Below are positions 43,620 to 52,386 of a DNA stretch of 64,000 bases, piece by piece (position 1 is the stretch's first letter; each line of letters starts with the position of its first letter). A program made the translations under genes and the position numbers. This DNA is from Flavobacterium sp. Its GTDB lineage: Bacteria > Bacteroidota > Bacteroidia > Flavobacteriales > Flavobacteriaceae. The stretch spans positions 1 through 64,000 of the forward strand of contig JAIXSK010000018.1 of assembly GCA_027484725.1 (NCBI GenBank), given 5' to 3'. The notes under the pieces are model-generated. The model did not search any database. It saw only the letters and a program-made list of their open reading frames with translations, and was not told the DNA's origin.

Positions 43620-45140
43620 TTACTTGATATTTATTTTTTCTAAATGCAAATTGATTTCTTTTTTCTTTCGGTCATATTCCAGCAAAAGTACATTGCCCAT
43701 CTTGGCCGGAAAAATACTAAAGGTTTTGCCTTCTTGTTCTAAATATATTTTATCCTCGCTCAGAGTTCCTTCATCATAAATAATCGTTTTAAATGCATTT
43801 TTGCTTTTTTCTCCTTTGTTTTTTTCATAGTCTACAAAACATGCAAAAAAGCGATCCTTTACCGGATCAAACTGAGTGTAACGATAATCAAAAGCACCCA
43901 TATGTACAAGTGCATGAGCATTTAATTGAGGGCTTCCGAAATCTGTAATACTTTGAACTTTTGAAACGGTTTTGGCAAAGTCTTGAACTTTAACTAACTT
44001 AAAGTTGGAATCAAATTTAAAAACAACCGCATCAGAGATATTTATCTGACTCACAGCGCCGCCGTCTAAGAGTGCCAATCCAATTCCGGCAGCGCTTACC
44101 GTTTTTTTGAAATACTCGCCAATAGCATAAAATTCATTCGATTTTGTTCTGACAATACTATGAAAGTAAATGTATCCTCTTTCATCAATAAAATCTCCTG
44201 AAGATTTAGTCAGCTTAGAAACATCGTCTTTCCAACTGTTGTAGACTTCTTTTTTGGTGTTTCCGTTTACATCAATAATCTCAGAAAAAATTCCTTCACT
44301 TTTGTCGGTCATGATATTGTAGCCGTCTTTGAAGTATTCACCCATCAAAATCAAATCATCATTTTCTGTAAGAAATGCATTGTTGATGAGTCTTGGGTTT
44401 TTTTGCCGACTGTTTTCACGCTCATAAATCAATTTACCGGTATTGACATCTATGACTTTGGTTCGGATAGTTATTTTGCGAGACATCAAGCCCGGACGGC
44501 TCGCCTCGATAGCAACGACATATTTTTCATTTACTTCAATGGGATTGATCATGAAAATCTCTTTACTGTCTGCCGGCGAATTGTACTCCCAAGACTTTCC
44601 GCCATCGGTTGAATAATATTTTAGGGAATAACCCATTTTTTTGTTGTCATCAAATTTATTGAACAAAAAACCCTTATTATCTACCGGAAAAAGTACATTG
44701 AATTCACCGGCTTGTTGCATCAATTTAAAATATTTAATCTCAGAATTGGTCAATGGAATGGTTACCGTTTCTTTTTGAATGGCGGCTTTGTCAAAAGTCA
44801 AAAGTTCAATTCTCTTTTCAGAAAAATTACACATCGCAAACATCATTGCTTGATTGTTGAAACCAGACTTCATCAAAAAAGTGTTTTTGTTGTCAACATA
44901 CGATTTTAAAGCAACCTCATTGAGGTTTTTGTCTAAAATCTGGATGGCAAATTCATTTTCTCCTTTTTTTAACTTATCTAAGACGTAGTAAAAATAGTAT
45001 CCGTCTACATCTTTGTTTTTGTCAAGTATGGCTCCCATATTTTTAATTTGGAAATTGTTAACTCCGCTGATGGCTTTGAATTGAGCCTGAATCGATAGAG
45101 AACTTAAAGAACACAAAAGCATTAAAACTATTTTTTTCAT
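43620..45140 (-). CDS. Exported hypothetical protein with an Asp-box
   Basis: A 506-residue protein with a signal peptide (KIVLMLLCSLSSLSIQAQ) and a repetitive beta-strand look (KVIDVNTGKLIYE, DAVVFKFDSNFKLVKVQ). It has an Asp-box-like loop (STDGGKSWEYN near 180) typical of beta-propellers, so a propeller fold is likely. It resembles uncharacterised Bacteroidota families (possibly DUF6770), which I cannot confirm. It follows the M48 protease by five bases and is co-transcribed with it. Confidence 0.7.
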   Translation of the reverse strand: MKKIVLMLLCSLSSLSIQAQFKAISGVNNFQIKNMGAILDKNKDVDGYYFYYVLDKLKKGENEFAIQILDKNLNEVALKSYVDNKNTFLMKSGFNNQAMMFAMCNFSEKRIELLTFDKAAIQKETVTIPLTNSEIKYFKLMQQAGEFNVLFPVDNKGFLFNKFDDNKKMGYSLKYYSTDGGKSWEYNSPADSKEIFMINPIEVNEKYVVAIEASRPGLMSRKITIRTKVIDVNTGKLIYERENSRQKNPRLINNAFLTENDDLILMGEYFKDGYNIMTDKSEGIFSEIIDVNGNTKKEVYNSWKDDVSKLTKSSGDFIDERGYIYFHSIVRTKSNEFYAIGEYFKKTVSAAGIGLALLDGGAVSQINISDAVVFKFDSNFKLVKVQDFAKTVSKVQSITDFGSPQLNAHALVHMGAFDYRYTQFDPVKDRFFACFVDYEKNKGEKSKNAFKTIIYDEGTLSEDKIYLEQEGKTFSIFPAKMGNVLLLEYDRKKKEINLHLEKINIK

Positions 45141-45145
45141 AAGTT

Positions 45146-46498
45146 TTAGTTTTGATTTAATTGATTAAAAAATATTGCTGATTGCTTAAAATTGGGATCA
45201 TCTTCCATAATGGACTCGTATTTTGAACAGAAATTAAAACCAATTTTTTTGATGTTCTTGAGTTCAATATTGTGTAAAAACTGTCGAACTTGGTTAAAAC
45301 TTCTTTCATCTGAAAACGGACTAATCAACCCCACGTACTTGCCAAATTGATGGTTTGTTTTCAGTTCGTAAACCATCTGGAGCAACCGGGCTGTGATGGT
45401 ACAGAATGTTTTCTGGGTTATTTCGCCTCGGTTATACAAAATCATGGTTTGATAAAGAGCAAAATCAATCGATTTGGTATCAATCGCATTTTGAATGAGC
45501 ATCAATGAGGTTAGATGTTTGATTTGATCCAGTTCTGGTGAAGCATGAACAAACTGATTTTGAGCATCTCCAATCATTTTTTTTAAGAAATCAATACGAG
45601 CAGACATTTCGGGATGAGTTTTTAATGAATCTTGATTGAATTCAAAATCATTTACCGATTTTTTGATATTGAACAGTGTTTCATCTTTCACCAGCCAAGC
45701 GTCTTTAAAAGGATAATTTTCAAAGTTAAAATGCTGTTTGATCTTTGAATCTTCATTAAAAAAAATACTGTCTGATAACTTCAATTGTTTTAATGACGAG
45801 ATGCTTGCCGCTATTTTATAATCTGTTTTTTTAAACATCACCAAACCAAGGGAATCAGCTTGAACTTCATGCGCTCGGGAATGTTTTAAAAAATTATAAG
45901 TGGTTTCTTCAACCCATTGACTGTAAATTTTTCGTTTGCCGTACTCAGTTCTTTTTACTTCTCTGATCTTTTGTTTGGTTTGTTTTGCATTTGAAAACTC
46001 AATGTTACGCAAAACACTGTTATCAAAATGGTTCAGCTGATAATGAGATAATTCATGACACAGTATATAAGCCAATTCATCATCTGAATTAATGTAATTA
46101 AAGAGTCCGAGGTTTACGGTAAAAATACCGTTCCCGTAACTCACTGCATTAGGAAGTGGTGTAATTTGAAAAAAAAAGTAAAAATTTTTGTGGTCAACGT
46201 CGGGATTAGAAGCGTATATTTTTTGTAGAACTCGATTCAAATAATTGTTGATGCTCCTATCAAAAACATAAGTGCTGTCGTCAATTCTTTTAACGAAACG
46301 CATCTTATTTTGGTCCATAATTTCTTTTACCTCTTTCCTATACTTGGTTCCTAGTTTGACTATTTTTTCTTCAGAGATTTTGTCCATGTATTGTATTAAA
46401 GAATCTCTGTCAAAAGGTTTATAACGCAAGACTGTTTGCTGCGCAAGGCAAAAAAAAGTTTGAAAAAACAAAAAAAGTGTAAGTAGTAAATGCTTCAT
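45146..46498 (-). CDS. Exported M48-family metalloprotease
   Basis: Zinc protease of the M48 family with a signal peptide (HLLLTLFLFFQTFFCLAQ). The zinc motif is HELSHYQLNH near residue 160 (HExxH), with the third ligand probably in HEVQADSLGLVMF near 225. No membrane helices follow, so it should be periplasmic, unlike HtpX. Start 46498 gives the clean signal. It forms an operon with the next, propeller-like protein. Confidence 0.85.
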   Translation of the reverse strand: MKHLLLTLFLFFQTFFCLAQQTVLRYKPFDRDSLIQYMDKISEEKIVKLGTKYRKEVKEIMDQNKMRFVKRIDDSTYVFDRSINNYLNRVLQKIYASNPDVDHKNFYFFFQITPLPNAVSYGNGIFTVNLGLFNYINSDDELAYILCHELSHYQLNHFDNSVLRNIEFSNAKQTKQKIREVKRTEYGKRKIYSQWVEETTYNFLKHSRAHEVQADSLGLVMFKKTDYKIAASISSLKQLKLSDSIFFNEDSKIKQHFNFENYPFKDAWLVKDETLFNIKKSVNDFEFNQDSLKTHPEMSARIDFLKKMIGDAQNQFVHASPELDQIKHLTSLMLIQNAIDTKSIDFALYQTMILYNRGEITQKTFCTITARLLQMVYELKTNHQFGKYVGLISPFSDERSFNQVRQFLHNIELKNIKKIGFNFCSKYESIMEDDPNFKQSAIFFNQLNQN

Positions 46499-46689
46499 GA
46501 TAGACAAAACAACCGTCGTATATAGTTTCAAAACACCCAGTAACGCTTTGTCTAATCAAGATAAACAATTGAAATGCTAATCATTCTGTGTGTCGAAGCA
46601 TCAGCAATCGATGAATTAAGACCAAATAAATTCCAAACAGAAGTTATAAAGTATCACTAAATAGGTTGAACAAAACAATATTACAAAAA

Positions 46690-46712
46690 AACCTCCCAAA
46701 ATTAAGGAGGTT
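46690..46712 (-). terminator. Terminator after the aromatic operon
   Basis: Stem AACCTCC / GGAGGTT with a nine-base loop and a following T run on the minus strand; 19 bases past the stop of the DAHP synthase gene. Confidence 0.8.
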
Positions 46713-46730
46713 TGAAAATATTTGAATTAG

Positions 46731-47813
46731 TTATCGATTCATCACCCGTTCTTGATGGCTGATGCTTTCTTGGTGAATGGCCTTAAAAAGCCTCAAGATA
46801 AAATCTTCGCTCAAGCCTTTGCTGTGGCCTTCTTGGGTCATTTTTTGCAAAATTTCATTCCAGCGTTTGTTTTGCAAAACAGCAATGTTTTTTTCTTTTT
46901 TAAGCGCTCCGATTTTTTCAGCCACTTGCATGCGTTTGCCTAAAATTTCAAGTAATTTGCTGTCAGCAGCATCTATTTCGGTACGCAACTTGGTCATTTG
47001 AATCTGAAAATCTGATTCGTCTGTAGTCAGATTTCTTATGCGCAAATCTTTAAAAATCTGCTTCAAAACGGTTGGCGTTACTTGTTGCGCAGCATCGCTC
47101 CAGGCATGGTCCGGATCGATGTGGGTTTCAATCATGAGTCCGTCATAGTTTAAATCAAGTGCTTGCTGCGCAACCTCTTGAATCATGTCACGCTTACCGG
47201 TAATGTGTGACGGGTCGCAAATAAGCGGTAAATCAGGAAAACGACTTTGCAATTCAATCGGAATTTGCCATTCGGGCATATTGCGGTATTTGGTTTTTTC
47301 ATACGTTGAAAATCCGCGGTGAATCACCCCCAATTTTTTGATGCCAGCAGCGTGTAATCGCTCAACACCTCCTATCCACAAAGCCAAATCAGGATTGACC
47401 GGATTTTTGACCAAGACAATTTTATCAGTTCCTTGCAAAGCGTCGGCAATTTCTTGTACCGCAAACGGATTCACTGTAGTACGCGCACCAATCCAAAGTA
47501 CATCAATATCGTGATCTAAAGCGAGTTTCACGTGCGCCGCATTGGCTACTTCAACAGCCATGAGCAAACCGGTTTCGGCCTTGGCGCGTTGCAACCATTT
47601 CAGGCCAATAGCGCCTACACCTTCAAATCCGCCCGGACGGGTACGCGGTTTCCAGATGCCGGCGCGAAAAATACGCACATCCGAATCTTTGAGTTCATGG
47701 GCAATTTGCAATACCTGAGCTTCTGTCTCTGCGCTGCAAGGTCCGGCAATGACCAGTGGGTGTGACAGGCCAAAATCATCGAGCCATTGACGCATGTCTT
47801 TACTGTTTTTCAT
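46731..47813 (-). CDS. Bifunctional DAHP synthase / chorismate mutase
   Basis: Joins the first shikimate step (DAHP synthase) with chorismate mutase in one 360-residue chain. DAHP part: PLVIAGPCSAETEAQVL at 19-35, FRAGIWKPRTRPGGFEG near 49, LVKNPVNPDLALWIGG near 133, GLMIETHIDPDHAWSDA near 226. Chorismate mutase (AroQ) part from about 270: LRTEIDAADSKLLEILGKRMQVAEKIG and an ILRLFKAIHQESI end. It sits two bases after tyrA, the last gene of the aromatic operon. Confidence 0.95.
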   Translation of the reverse strand: MKNSKDMRQWLDDFGLSHPLVIAGPCSAETEAQVLQIAHELKDSDVRIFRAGIWKPRTRPGGFEGVGAIGLKWLQRAKAETGLLMAVEVANAAHVKLALDHDIDVLWIGARTTVNPFAVQEIADALQGTDKIVLVKNPVNPDLALWIGGVERLHAAGIKKLGVIHRGFSTYEKTKYRNMPEWQIPIELQSRFPDLPLICDPSHITGKRDMIQEVAQQALDLNYDGLMIETHIDPDHAWSDAAQQVTPTVLKQIFKDLRIRNLTTDESDFQIQMTKLRTEIDAADSKLLEILGKRMQVAEKIGALKKEKNIAVLQNKRWNEILQKMTQEGHSKGLSEDFILRLFKAIHQESISHQERVMNR

Positions 47814-47815
47814 GA

Positions 47816-48679
47816 TTATAAGGTAGTTTTATTGCTGATTCCTTTTAAAATTTCTTGAATGCGGTTGACTTGTTGCATTTCTTGAAAAACCAGTTCAAAA
47901 TCTTCGTTTTCCATCAGATTCCTAAAATGCGATAGGTTGGTAATATATTCGTCTAAAGCGCGCATCACTTGTTTTTTGTTTTGTTTCAAAATGGGTGTCC
48001 ACATATGGGGTGAACTTTTGGCCAGTCGGACGGTGCTTTCAAATCCGCTGCCGGCCATATCAAAAATATCGCGTTCGTGTTTTTCTTTTTCAATGACGGT
48101 TTTGCCCAACATAAAAGAACTGATGTGCGATAAATGAGATACATAAGCAATGTGCTTGTCGTGTGATTTGGGGCTCATATACCGAATGCGCATCCCGAGT
48201 TTTTGAAAAATTTCGAGTGCTTTTTCTTGTAACTTGAAAGAAGTCTTTTCAACCTCGCAAATAATATTGGTCTTGCCCACAAACAACCCTGAAACCGCGG
48301 CTGTAGGCCCGGAGAATTCTGTTCCGGCAATTGGGTGCGCAGCCAAGAACTGAGCGCGTTTAGGATGATTTTCAACCGCCCGGCAAATGGGTAATTTGGT
48401 TGAACCCACATCAATGACCACCGCTTTTTCAGAAACGCAATCTAAAATTTGCGGCAACAAAATCAAACAAGCATCTACCGGAACCGATACGATAACCACA
48501 TCGGCCAAAGTCAAATCGTCAATTGTGGCCGGATGGTCAATAATACCTATGCTTTGAGCTTGGTGCAAATGACTCGCATTGGCATCAACTCCAAAAATTT
48601 GAGCCTGCACAAAATGCTGTCGAATGTCGCGTGCCATTGATCCGCCTATGAGCCCTGTTCCTATGATAAATATATTCAT
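47816..48679 (-). CDS. tyrA: Prephenate dehydrogenase
   Basis: NAD(P)-dependent oxidative decarboxylase making 4-hydroxyphenylpyruvate for tyrosine. N-terminal Rossmann motif IIGTGLIGGSMARDI at 4-18, the block VIDVGSTKLPICRAV near 90, HPIAGTEFSGPTAA near 115 and a helical C-terminus. 287 residues. No ACT domain, so feedback control by tyrosine, if any, is not through that domain. It lies nine bases after the aminotransferase. Confidence 0.94.
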   Translation of the reverse strand: MNIFIIGTGLIGGSMARDIRQHFVQAQIFGVDANASHLHQAQSIGIIDHPATIDDLTLADVVIVSVPVDACLILLPQILDCVSEKAVVIDVGSTKLPICRAVENHPKRAQFLAAHPIAGTEFSGPTAAVSGLFVGKTNIICEVEKTSFKLQEKALEIFQKLGMRIRYMSPKSHDKHIAYVSHLSHISSFMLGKTVIEKEKHERDIFDMAGSGFESTVRLAKSSPHMWTPILKQNKKQVMRALDEYITNLSHFRNLMENEDFELVFQEMQQVNRIQEILKGISNKTTL

Positions 48680-48688
48680 GTTCTTGCT

Positions 48689-49840
48689 TTAAAACCGCGA
48701 CAAAGCCTCGGTGATTTTGTTTTCGTCCACACAAAGTGAAAATCTAATATAACCTTGACCATTGCTACCAAAAACGGTTCCCGGTGCCACAAAGATATGT
48801 TGGGTGTACAATATTTCGTCTACAAATTTTTCGGCATCTAAAATTCCATCGGGCAATTGGGCCCAAACAAACAAACCCGCTGCATCTTCAGCTGCGGTAC
48901 ATTTTAATTTTTGAAGTATTTTAAAAATCAAAGCTCTGCGCCTTTGGTAAATTTTATCTTGTTCTTGAAACCAAGTATCATTGAGGTTTAATGCTGCAAT
49001 TGCCCCTTTCTGCACCCCGTAAAACATACCGCTGTCAAAATTGCTTTTTACTTGAAGCACGGCTTGAATCAAAGCGGCATCACCCAAAACCATCCCAACC
49101 CGCCAACCGGCCATATTGAAGGTTTTAGACAATGAATTGAGTTCTAAACAAATTCCTTCGGCGCCATTAACTTGCAAGAGCGATGTGGGTTTTGAATTGA
49201 GCACAAAACTATACGCATTGTCATTGACCAATAAAGCATTGTGCTTTTGCGCCAAAGCAACCCATTTTGTGAGCAAATCTATATCAGCTCTGGTTCCGGT
49301 GGGCATGTGCGGATACGATATCCAGATGAGTTTAATTTTGGATGAATCGAGCTTTTCCAATGCTTCAAAGTCAGGTTGCCAATTGCGTTCGGGCAACAAA
49401 TCATACAAAACCGGCTCGGCTCCAACCAACTTGGTGACCGAAGCATAGGTTGGATAGCCCGGATTGGGAATCAGCACTTGGTCGCCCGGATTGAGAAAAG
49501 CCATTGAAATATGCATGATGCCTTCTTTAGAACCCATGAGTGGCAAAATTTCTGAATTTGGATTGAGCGAGACCGAAAAGTACTTTTGGTAAAAGTTTGC
49601 CATAGCAACTCGCAACTCGGGCAAACCTTGATAGCTTTGGTATTGATGCGCCGATGGTTCATGCATAGCGTTTTGTATGGCCTGAACAACACAGGTATGT
49701 GGCGCAAGATCAGGACTACCGATGCCCATATTGATGATGGGTTTTCCTTGGTCAGCTAATTGTCGGACTTCGCGCAATTTGGAAGAGAAATAATATTCTG
49801 CAACGCTGTTTAATCGGTGGGCCGTTGTAATCATAGGCAT
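48689..49840 (-). CDS. Class I/II PLP aminotransferase, probably aromatic
   Basis: PLP aminotransferase of fold type I, 383 residues. Seen: NMGIGSPDLAPHT near 37, the region MGSKEGIMHISMAFLNPGD near 106, and the PLP lysine in LNSLSKTFNMAGWRVGMVLG near 234. As first gene before tyrA and DAHP synthase/chorismate mutase it probably makes phenylalanine and/or tyrosine from the keto acids. The ATG at 49840 (or 49834) lies just after a terminator-like hairpin that is part of the attenuator. Confidence 0.9.
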   Translation of the reverse strand: MPMITTAHRLNSVAEYYFSSKLREVRQLADQGKPIINMGIGSPDLAPHTCVVQAIQNAMHEPSAHQYQSYQGLPELRVAMANFYQKYFSVSLNPNSEILPLMGSKEGIMHISMAFLNPGDQVLIPNPGYPTYASVTKLVGAEPVLYDLLPERNWQPDFEALEKLDSSKIKLIWISYPHMPTGTRADIDLLTKWVALAQKHNALLVNDNAYSFVLNSKPTSLLQVNGAEGICLELNSLSKTFNMAGWRVGMVLGDAALIQAVLQVKSNFDSGMFYGVQKGAIAALNLNDTWFQEQDKIYQRRRALIFKILQKLKCTAAEDAAGLFVWAQLPDGILDAEKFVDEILYTQHIFVAPGTVFGSNGQGYIRFSLCVDENKITEALSRF

Positions 49841-49843
49841 ATA

Positions 49844-49874
49844 AATAAAAAAATCCCGAACAATGCCGGGATTT
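49844..49874 (-). terminator. Attenuator terminator before the aromatic operon
   Basis: On the minus strand AAATCCCG, eight-base loop, CGGGATTT, then seven T: a full intrinsic terminator. It ends three bases before the aminotransferase ATG, so it must be read through for the operon to be expressed. Its 5' arm (49865-49872) can pair instead with 49916-49923 (GCTGGGAT with ATCCCGGC, eight pairs, one G-U). Confidence 0.8.
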
Positions 49875-49910
49875 GTATCTTGTTGAATTAATAATTATTT
49901 CAGATAACCA

Positions 49911-49976
49911 TTAGCATCCCAGCCTGTTCTTACAGAAGTAATAAATTGAGCTAGTATAATAACGATTATGCGTCAT
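49911..49976 (-). CDS. Tyr/Phe-rich leader peptide of the aromatic operon
   Basis: A 21-codon frame with its own ATG at 49976 and TAA at 49911. The middle reads RYYTSSIYYF: four Tyr and one Phe within nine residues, in two runs. It is followed by the alternative hairpins and terminator before an operon for tyrosine and phenylalanine synthesis. This is the layout of a ribosome-mediated attenuator leader. A weak -7 (TATATTCG) lies about 16 bases upstream. The peptide itself needs no function. Confidence 0.7.
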   Translation of the reverse strand: MTHNRYYTSSIYYFCKNRLGC

Positions 49977-50038
49977 AAATGAATTTGATTTGGACGAATA
50001 TAGACATTTTTACAACACTGTGAAAGTACTTTCAAAAT

Positions 50039-50320
50039 TTAACGCCCTCTTTTGCTGATTTTATTTCCGGTGATGTTGCGCTGTAAATCACATTTGAATT
50101 TTCCGCTTAAAAAAGTGCGCTTTTGCAAATGTTTGGTGGCCCGACCTTGAACCCGCGCACGCCACATTCTAAAACTCGAAGGTTTCATTTCTCGTCGCAT
50201 GAGCTCAATCACTTCGGCTTCTGAAAGGGCAAACTGAAATTCAATGGCTTCAAACGGGGTTCGGTCTTCCCAAGCCATTTCAATGATGCGGTCTATCTGT
50301 GCTTCGGTGAGTGTTTTCAT
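50039..50320 (-). CDS. TIGR03643 / DUF2805 family protein
   Basis: A 93-residue cytoplasmic protein matching the short DUF2805 family: AQIDRIIEMAWEDRTPFEAIEFQFALSE looks like a helix-turn-helix, then MRREMKPSSFRMWRARVQGR and a basic tail. The family is typically found beside photolyase/cryptochrome genes; its role is unknown, though DNA binding is possible from the fold. The ATG overlaps the stop of the ABC1 kinase gene by four bases. Confidence 0.85.
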   Translation of the reverse strand: MKTLTEAQIDRIIEMAWEDRTPFEAIEFQFALSEAEVIELMRREMKPSSFRMWRARVQGRATKHLQKRTFLSGKFKCDLQRNITGNKISKRGR

Positions 50321-51627
50321 GCCTTGAGGTATTTTTCAAAATCATTGATCCGCACGCGTGCCCCAATGTCAAACATCAAACTATAAAGCCCAAAAAAGGT
50401 TCGGTTGACATAAATAAAATGCTTAGAACCGCGGTTGCCGTTCATTTTGCGAAGATTTTTGTCTTGGGTAAACTTCTCGCTCAAATGCGCAATTTTTTGT
50501 TGAAACGAAACATCTGAAAAATCAAATTCTTCGTGTTGAATTGGTTGGGTAAAAAGGGTGAGTAATTCATGGAAAAGTTCGGTAAAGAACTTTTCCTCAG
50601 CCGGTGTGTCGGTGGTTTTTAAGATTTCGAGTTCAATGAGTTTATTTTTAAACTTGAAAGCATCGTTCAAAACATCAGGGCTGGAAATCTCAAAGTACGG
50701 TTTGTAAAATGAAGCCGGAATTTGTTTCATACAACCAAAATCAATGGCAATCAAATCACCTTGGGCATCTACCAAAAAGTTGCCCGGATGCGGATCAGCG
50801 TGGAATTTGCGCAGCGCATGAATTTGATACATATAAAAGTTCCAAAGTGTCTGCCCAACGCGCTGGCGTTTTTCTGGGTTCGTTTCGGTAGCACAAAATT
50901 CTGAAAGATGTTGCCCGCGCATCCAATCCATGGTGATGATCCTGTCTGACGAATATTCGGGATAGTATTTCGGGAACTGCAAACCTTCAATCTGACTACA
51001 AGCCATACGAACCGCTTCACTTTGTTTCAACTCAAGCTGATAATCAGTTTCTTCGGTGAGTTTTTCTTCAACTTCCTGAAAATATTCATCTGAAGTTCCT
51101 TGCAAATTGAACATGCGCACCGCGATGGGTTTGACCAGGGCGATATCAGTTCTGATGCTATCGCGCACACCCGGATACTGAATTTTTACCGCAAGTTGTT
51201 TGCCGTCTTTCTCAGCTTTGTGTACTTGACCAATACTGGCCGCATTAACCGAATCAGGGGTGAACGAATCAAAAATTTCTTCTGGGTATTTTTTAAAACT
51301 GTTTTTAAAAGTTTTGCGCACCAGCGGAGCTGACAACGGAGGCACCGAAAACTGTGACAACGAGAATTTTTCAACATAACTTTGCGGCAACAAGTTTTTT
51401 TCCATGCTGAGCATTTGGGCTACTTTGAGTGCGCTGCCTTTGAGTTCTTTGAGCCCGTCGTAAATATCGGTGGCATTTTCTTCGTGCAGTTTATCTTTGG
51501 TTAAACCGGGATTGATGGCTTTTTCGCCGTAGTATTTGAGGTAATTGCCCCCTACTTTGACCCCGGTGGTCACCAATTTAGCCACGCGTTCAATTTTGCG
51601 CGTCGGAATAGAATCAATTTTTTTCAT
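50317..51627 (-). CDS. ABC1/AarF/UbiB atypical kinase
   Basis: Member of the ABC1 (UbiB/ADCK) atypical kinase family. Seen: the Ala-rich loop VNAASIGQVHKAEKDG near 125, the lysine strand LAVKIQYPGV near 144, and the catalytic block HALRKFHADPHPGNFLV near 275 with IAIDFGC. The family KxGQ motif appears as ALKVAQMLS (Ala for Gly). 436 residues, no C-terminal membrane helices. It sits three bases after tetR and overlaps DUF2805, so a light/repair-linked job is more likely than ubiquinone synthesis (flavobacteria use menaquinone). Confidence 0.88.
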   Translation of the reverse strand: MKKIDSIPTRKIERVAKLVTTGVKVGGNYLKYYGEKAINPGLTKDKLHEENATDIYDGLKELKGSALKVAQMLSMEKNLLPQSYVEKFSLSQFSVPPLSAPLVRKTFKNSFKKYPEEIFDSFTPDSVNAASIGQVHKAEKDGKQLAVKIQYPGVRDSIRTDIALVKPIAVRMFNLQGTSDEYFQEVEEKLTEETDYQLELKQSEAVRMACSQIEGLQFPKYYPEYSSDRIITMDWMRGQHLSEFCATETNPEKRQRVGQTLWNFYMYQIHALRKFHADPHPGNFLVDAQGDLIAIDFGCMKQIPASFYKPYFEISSPDVLNDAFKFKNKLIELEILKTTDTPAEEKFFTELFHELLTLFTQPIQHEEFDFSDVSFQQKIAHLSEKFTQDKNLRKMNGNRGSKHFIYVNRTFFGLYSLMFDIGARVRINDFEKYLKA

Positions 51628-51630
51628 GGA

Positions 51631-52293
51631 TTAGTTTTGCGTCATTTTTTCTTTCCAGAGAAATTTTCCTAAATCAACCACACTTTGCATGGGGCTGTTG
51701 TACACCAAATCAAAGGCGGCTTGTACTGATTTTTCAATAAAAACGTCTGTTTTTTCAAAGCCTGCCGAGGTGTCATCTATCCAGAATTTAAGAATCGACA
51801 TAAATTGAATCCATGCGCCTTCATGTACCAGTTTGGCTTGCATTTCATTAAAACGGACGCTTTGTGTATTCATGGGCGCTTGTAAAATTTGCTTGACCAT
51901 ATTCAAAAAGTCACGGCGCAAAGGTTTGAGCTTTTCAAGGTTTGAAAGCTGATTTTTACCCGAAGGAAGCAAATACAAAATCATGCTTCGGTTGGCCGTG
52001 GCCATTTCTATAAAAGTGAAGTAAAATGAAGAGAGTTTTTGCGCAGCATCATACTGGGCAAAATCATCAGATTGTTGAATAAGATTGTAAGAATGCTTGA
52101 AAAGCTCTGAGAAATAAGCTGATTCAATGGCTTCAAATGAGGCGTAATGCGGATAGAAATCAGCTTCTAACAAACCGGCCTGATGCATCAAACTGTGCAC
52201 TGAAGTTGGTTTGTTGCCGTGTTTGAGCACATAATCGGAGTAAATACTTACGATTTGCTCGGCGGTAACAGGTTGTTTTTTTTTGGCTGCCAT
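51631..52293 (-). CDS. TetR-family transcriptional regulator
   Basis: A 220-residue regulator. N-terminal helix-turn-helix: VTAEQIVSIYSDYVLKHG then TSVHSLMHQAGLLEADFYPHY with the typical YxHF-like end, residues 9-53; a C-terminal all-helical ligand/dimer domain follows. First gene of tetR-ABC1 kinase-DUF2805. A palindrome TTTTGTT, T, AACAAAA overlaps its own -7 box (TAATTTTG), arguing for autoregulation. Similar half-sites lie at the photolyase operon promoter. Confidence 0.85.
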   Translation of the reverse strand: MAAKKKQPVTAEQIVSIYSDYVLKHGNKPTSVHSLMHQAGLLEADFYPHYASFEAIESAYFSELFKHSYNLIQQSDDFAQYDAAQKLSSFYFTFIEMATANRSMILYLLPSGKNQLSNLEKLKPLRRDFLNMVKQILQAPMNTQSVRFNEMQAKLVHEGAWIQFMSILKFWIDDTSAGFEKTDVFIEKSVQAAFDLVYNSPMQSVVDLGKFLWKEKMTQN

Positions 52294-52302
52294 AACGAAA
52301 TT

Positions 52303-52337
52303 TTTTGTTTAACAAAATTAAAAAAATATTAAACAAA
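52303..52337 (-). promoter_or_regulatory. tetR promoter with candidate operators
   Basis: Holds a palindrome TTTTGTT, T, AACAAAA (52303-52317) and an outward half-site TTAAACAAA (52329-52337); TTTGTTTAA at 52304-52312 is its exact inverse. The -7 box TAATTTTG (52313-52320, minus strand) overlaps the palindrome. Likely target of the TetR protein itself. Confidence 0.6.
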
Positions 52338-52386
52338 TAATACAGGTTTAACTTTTTATATTTTAGTGGCCTTGCACATATTTTTT

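Noticed and set aside
46532..46730. tRNA or small RNA in the gap before the M48 gene
   Set aside because: No cloverleaf, T-loop motif or stable hairpin was seen apart from the terminator at 46690-46712.
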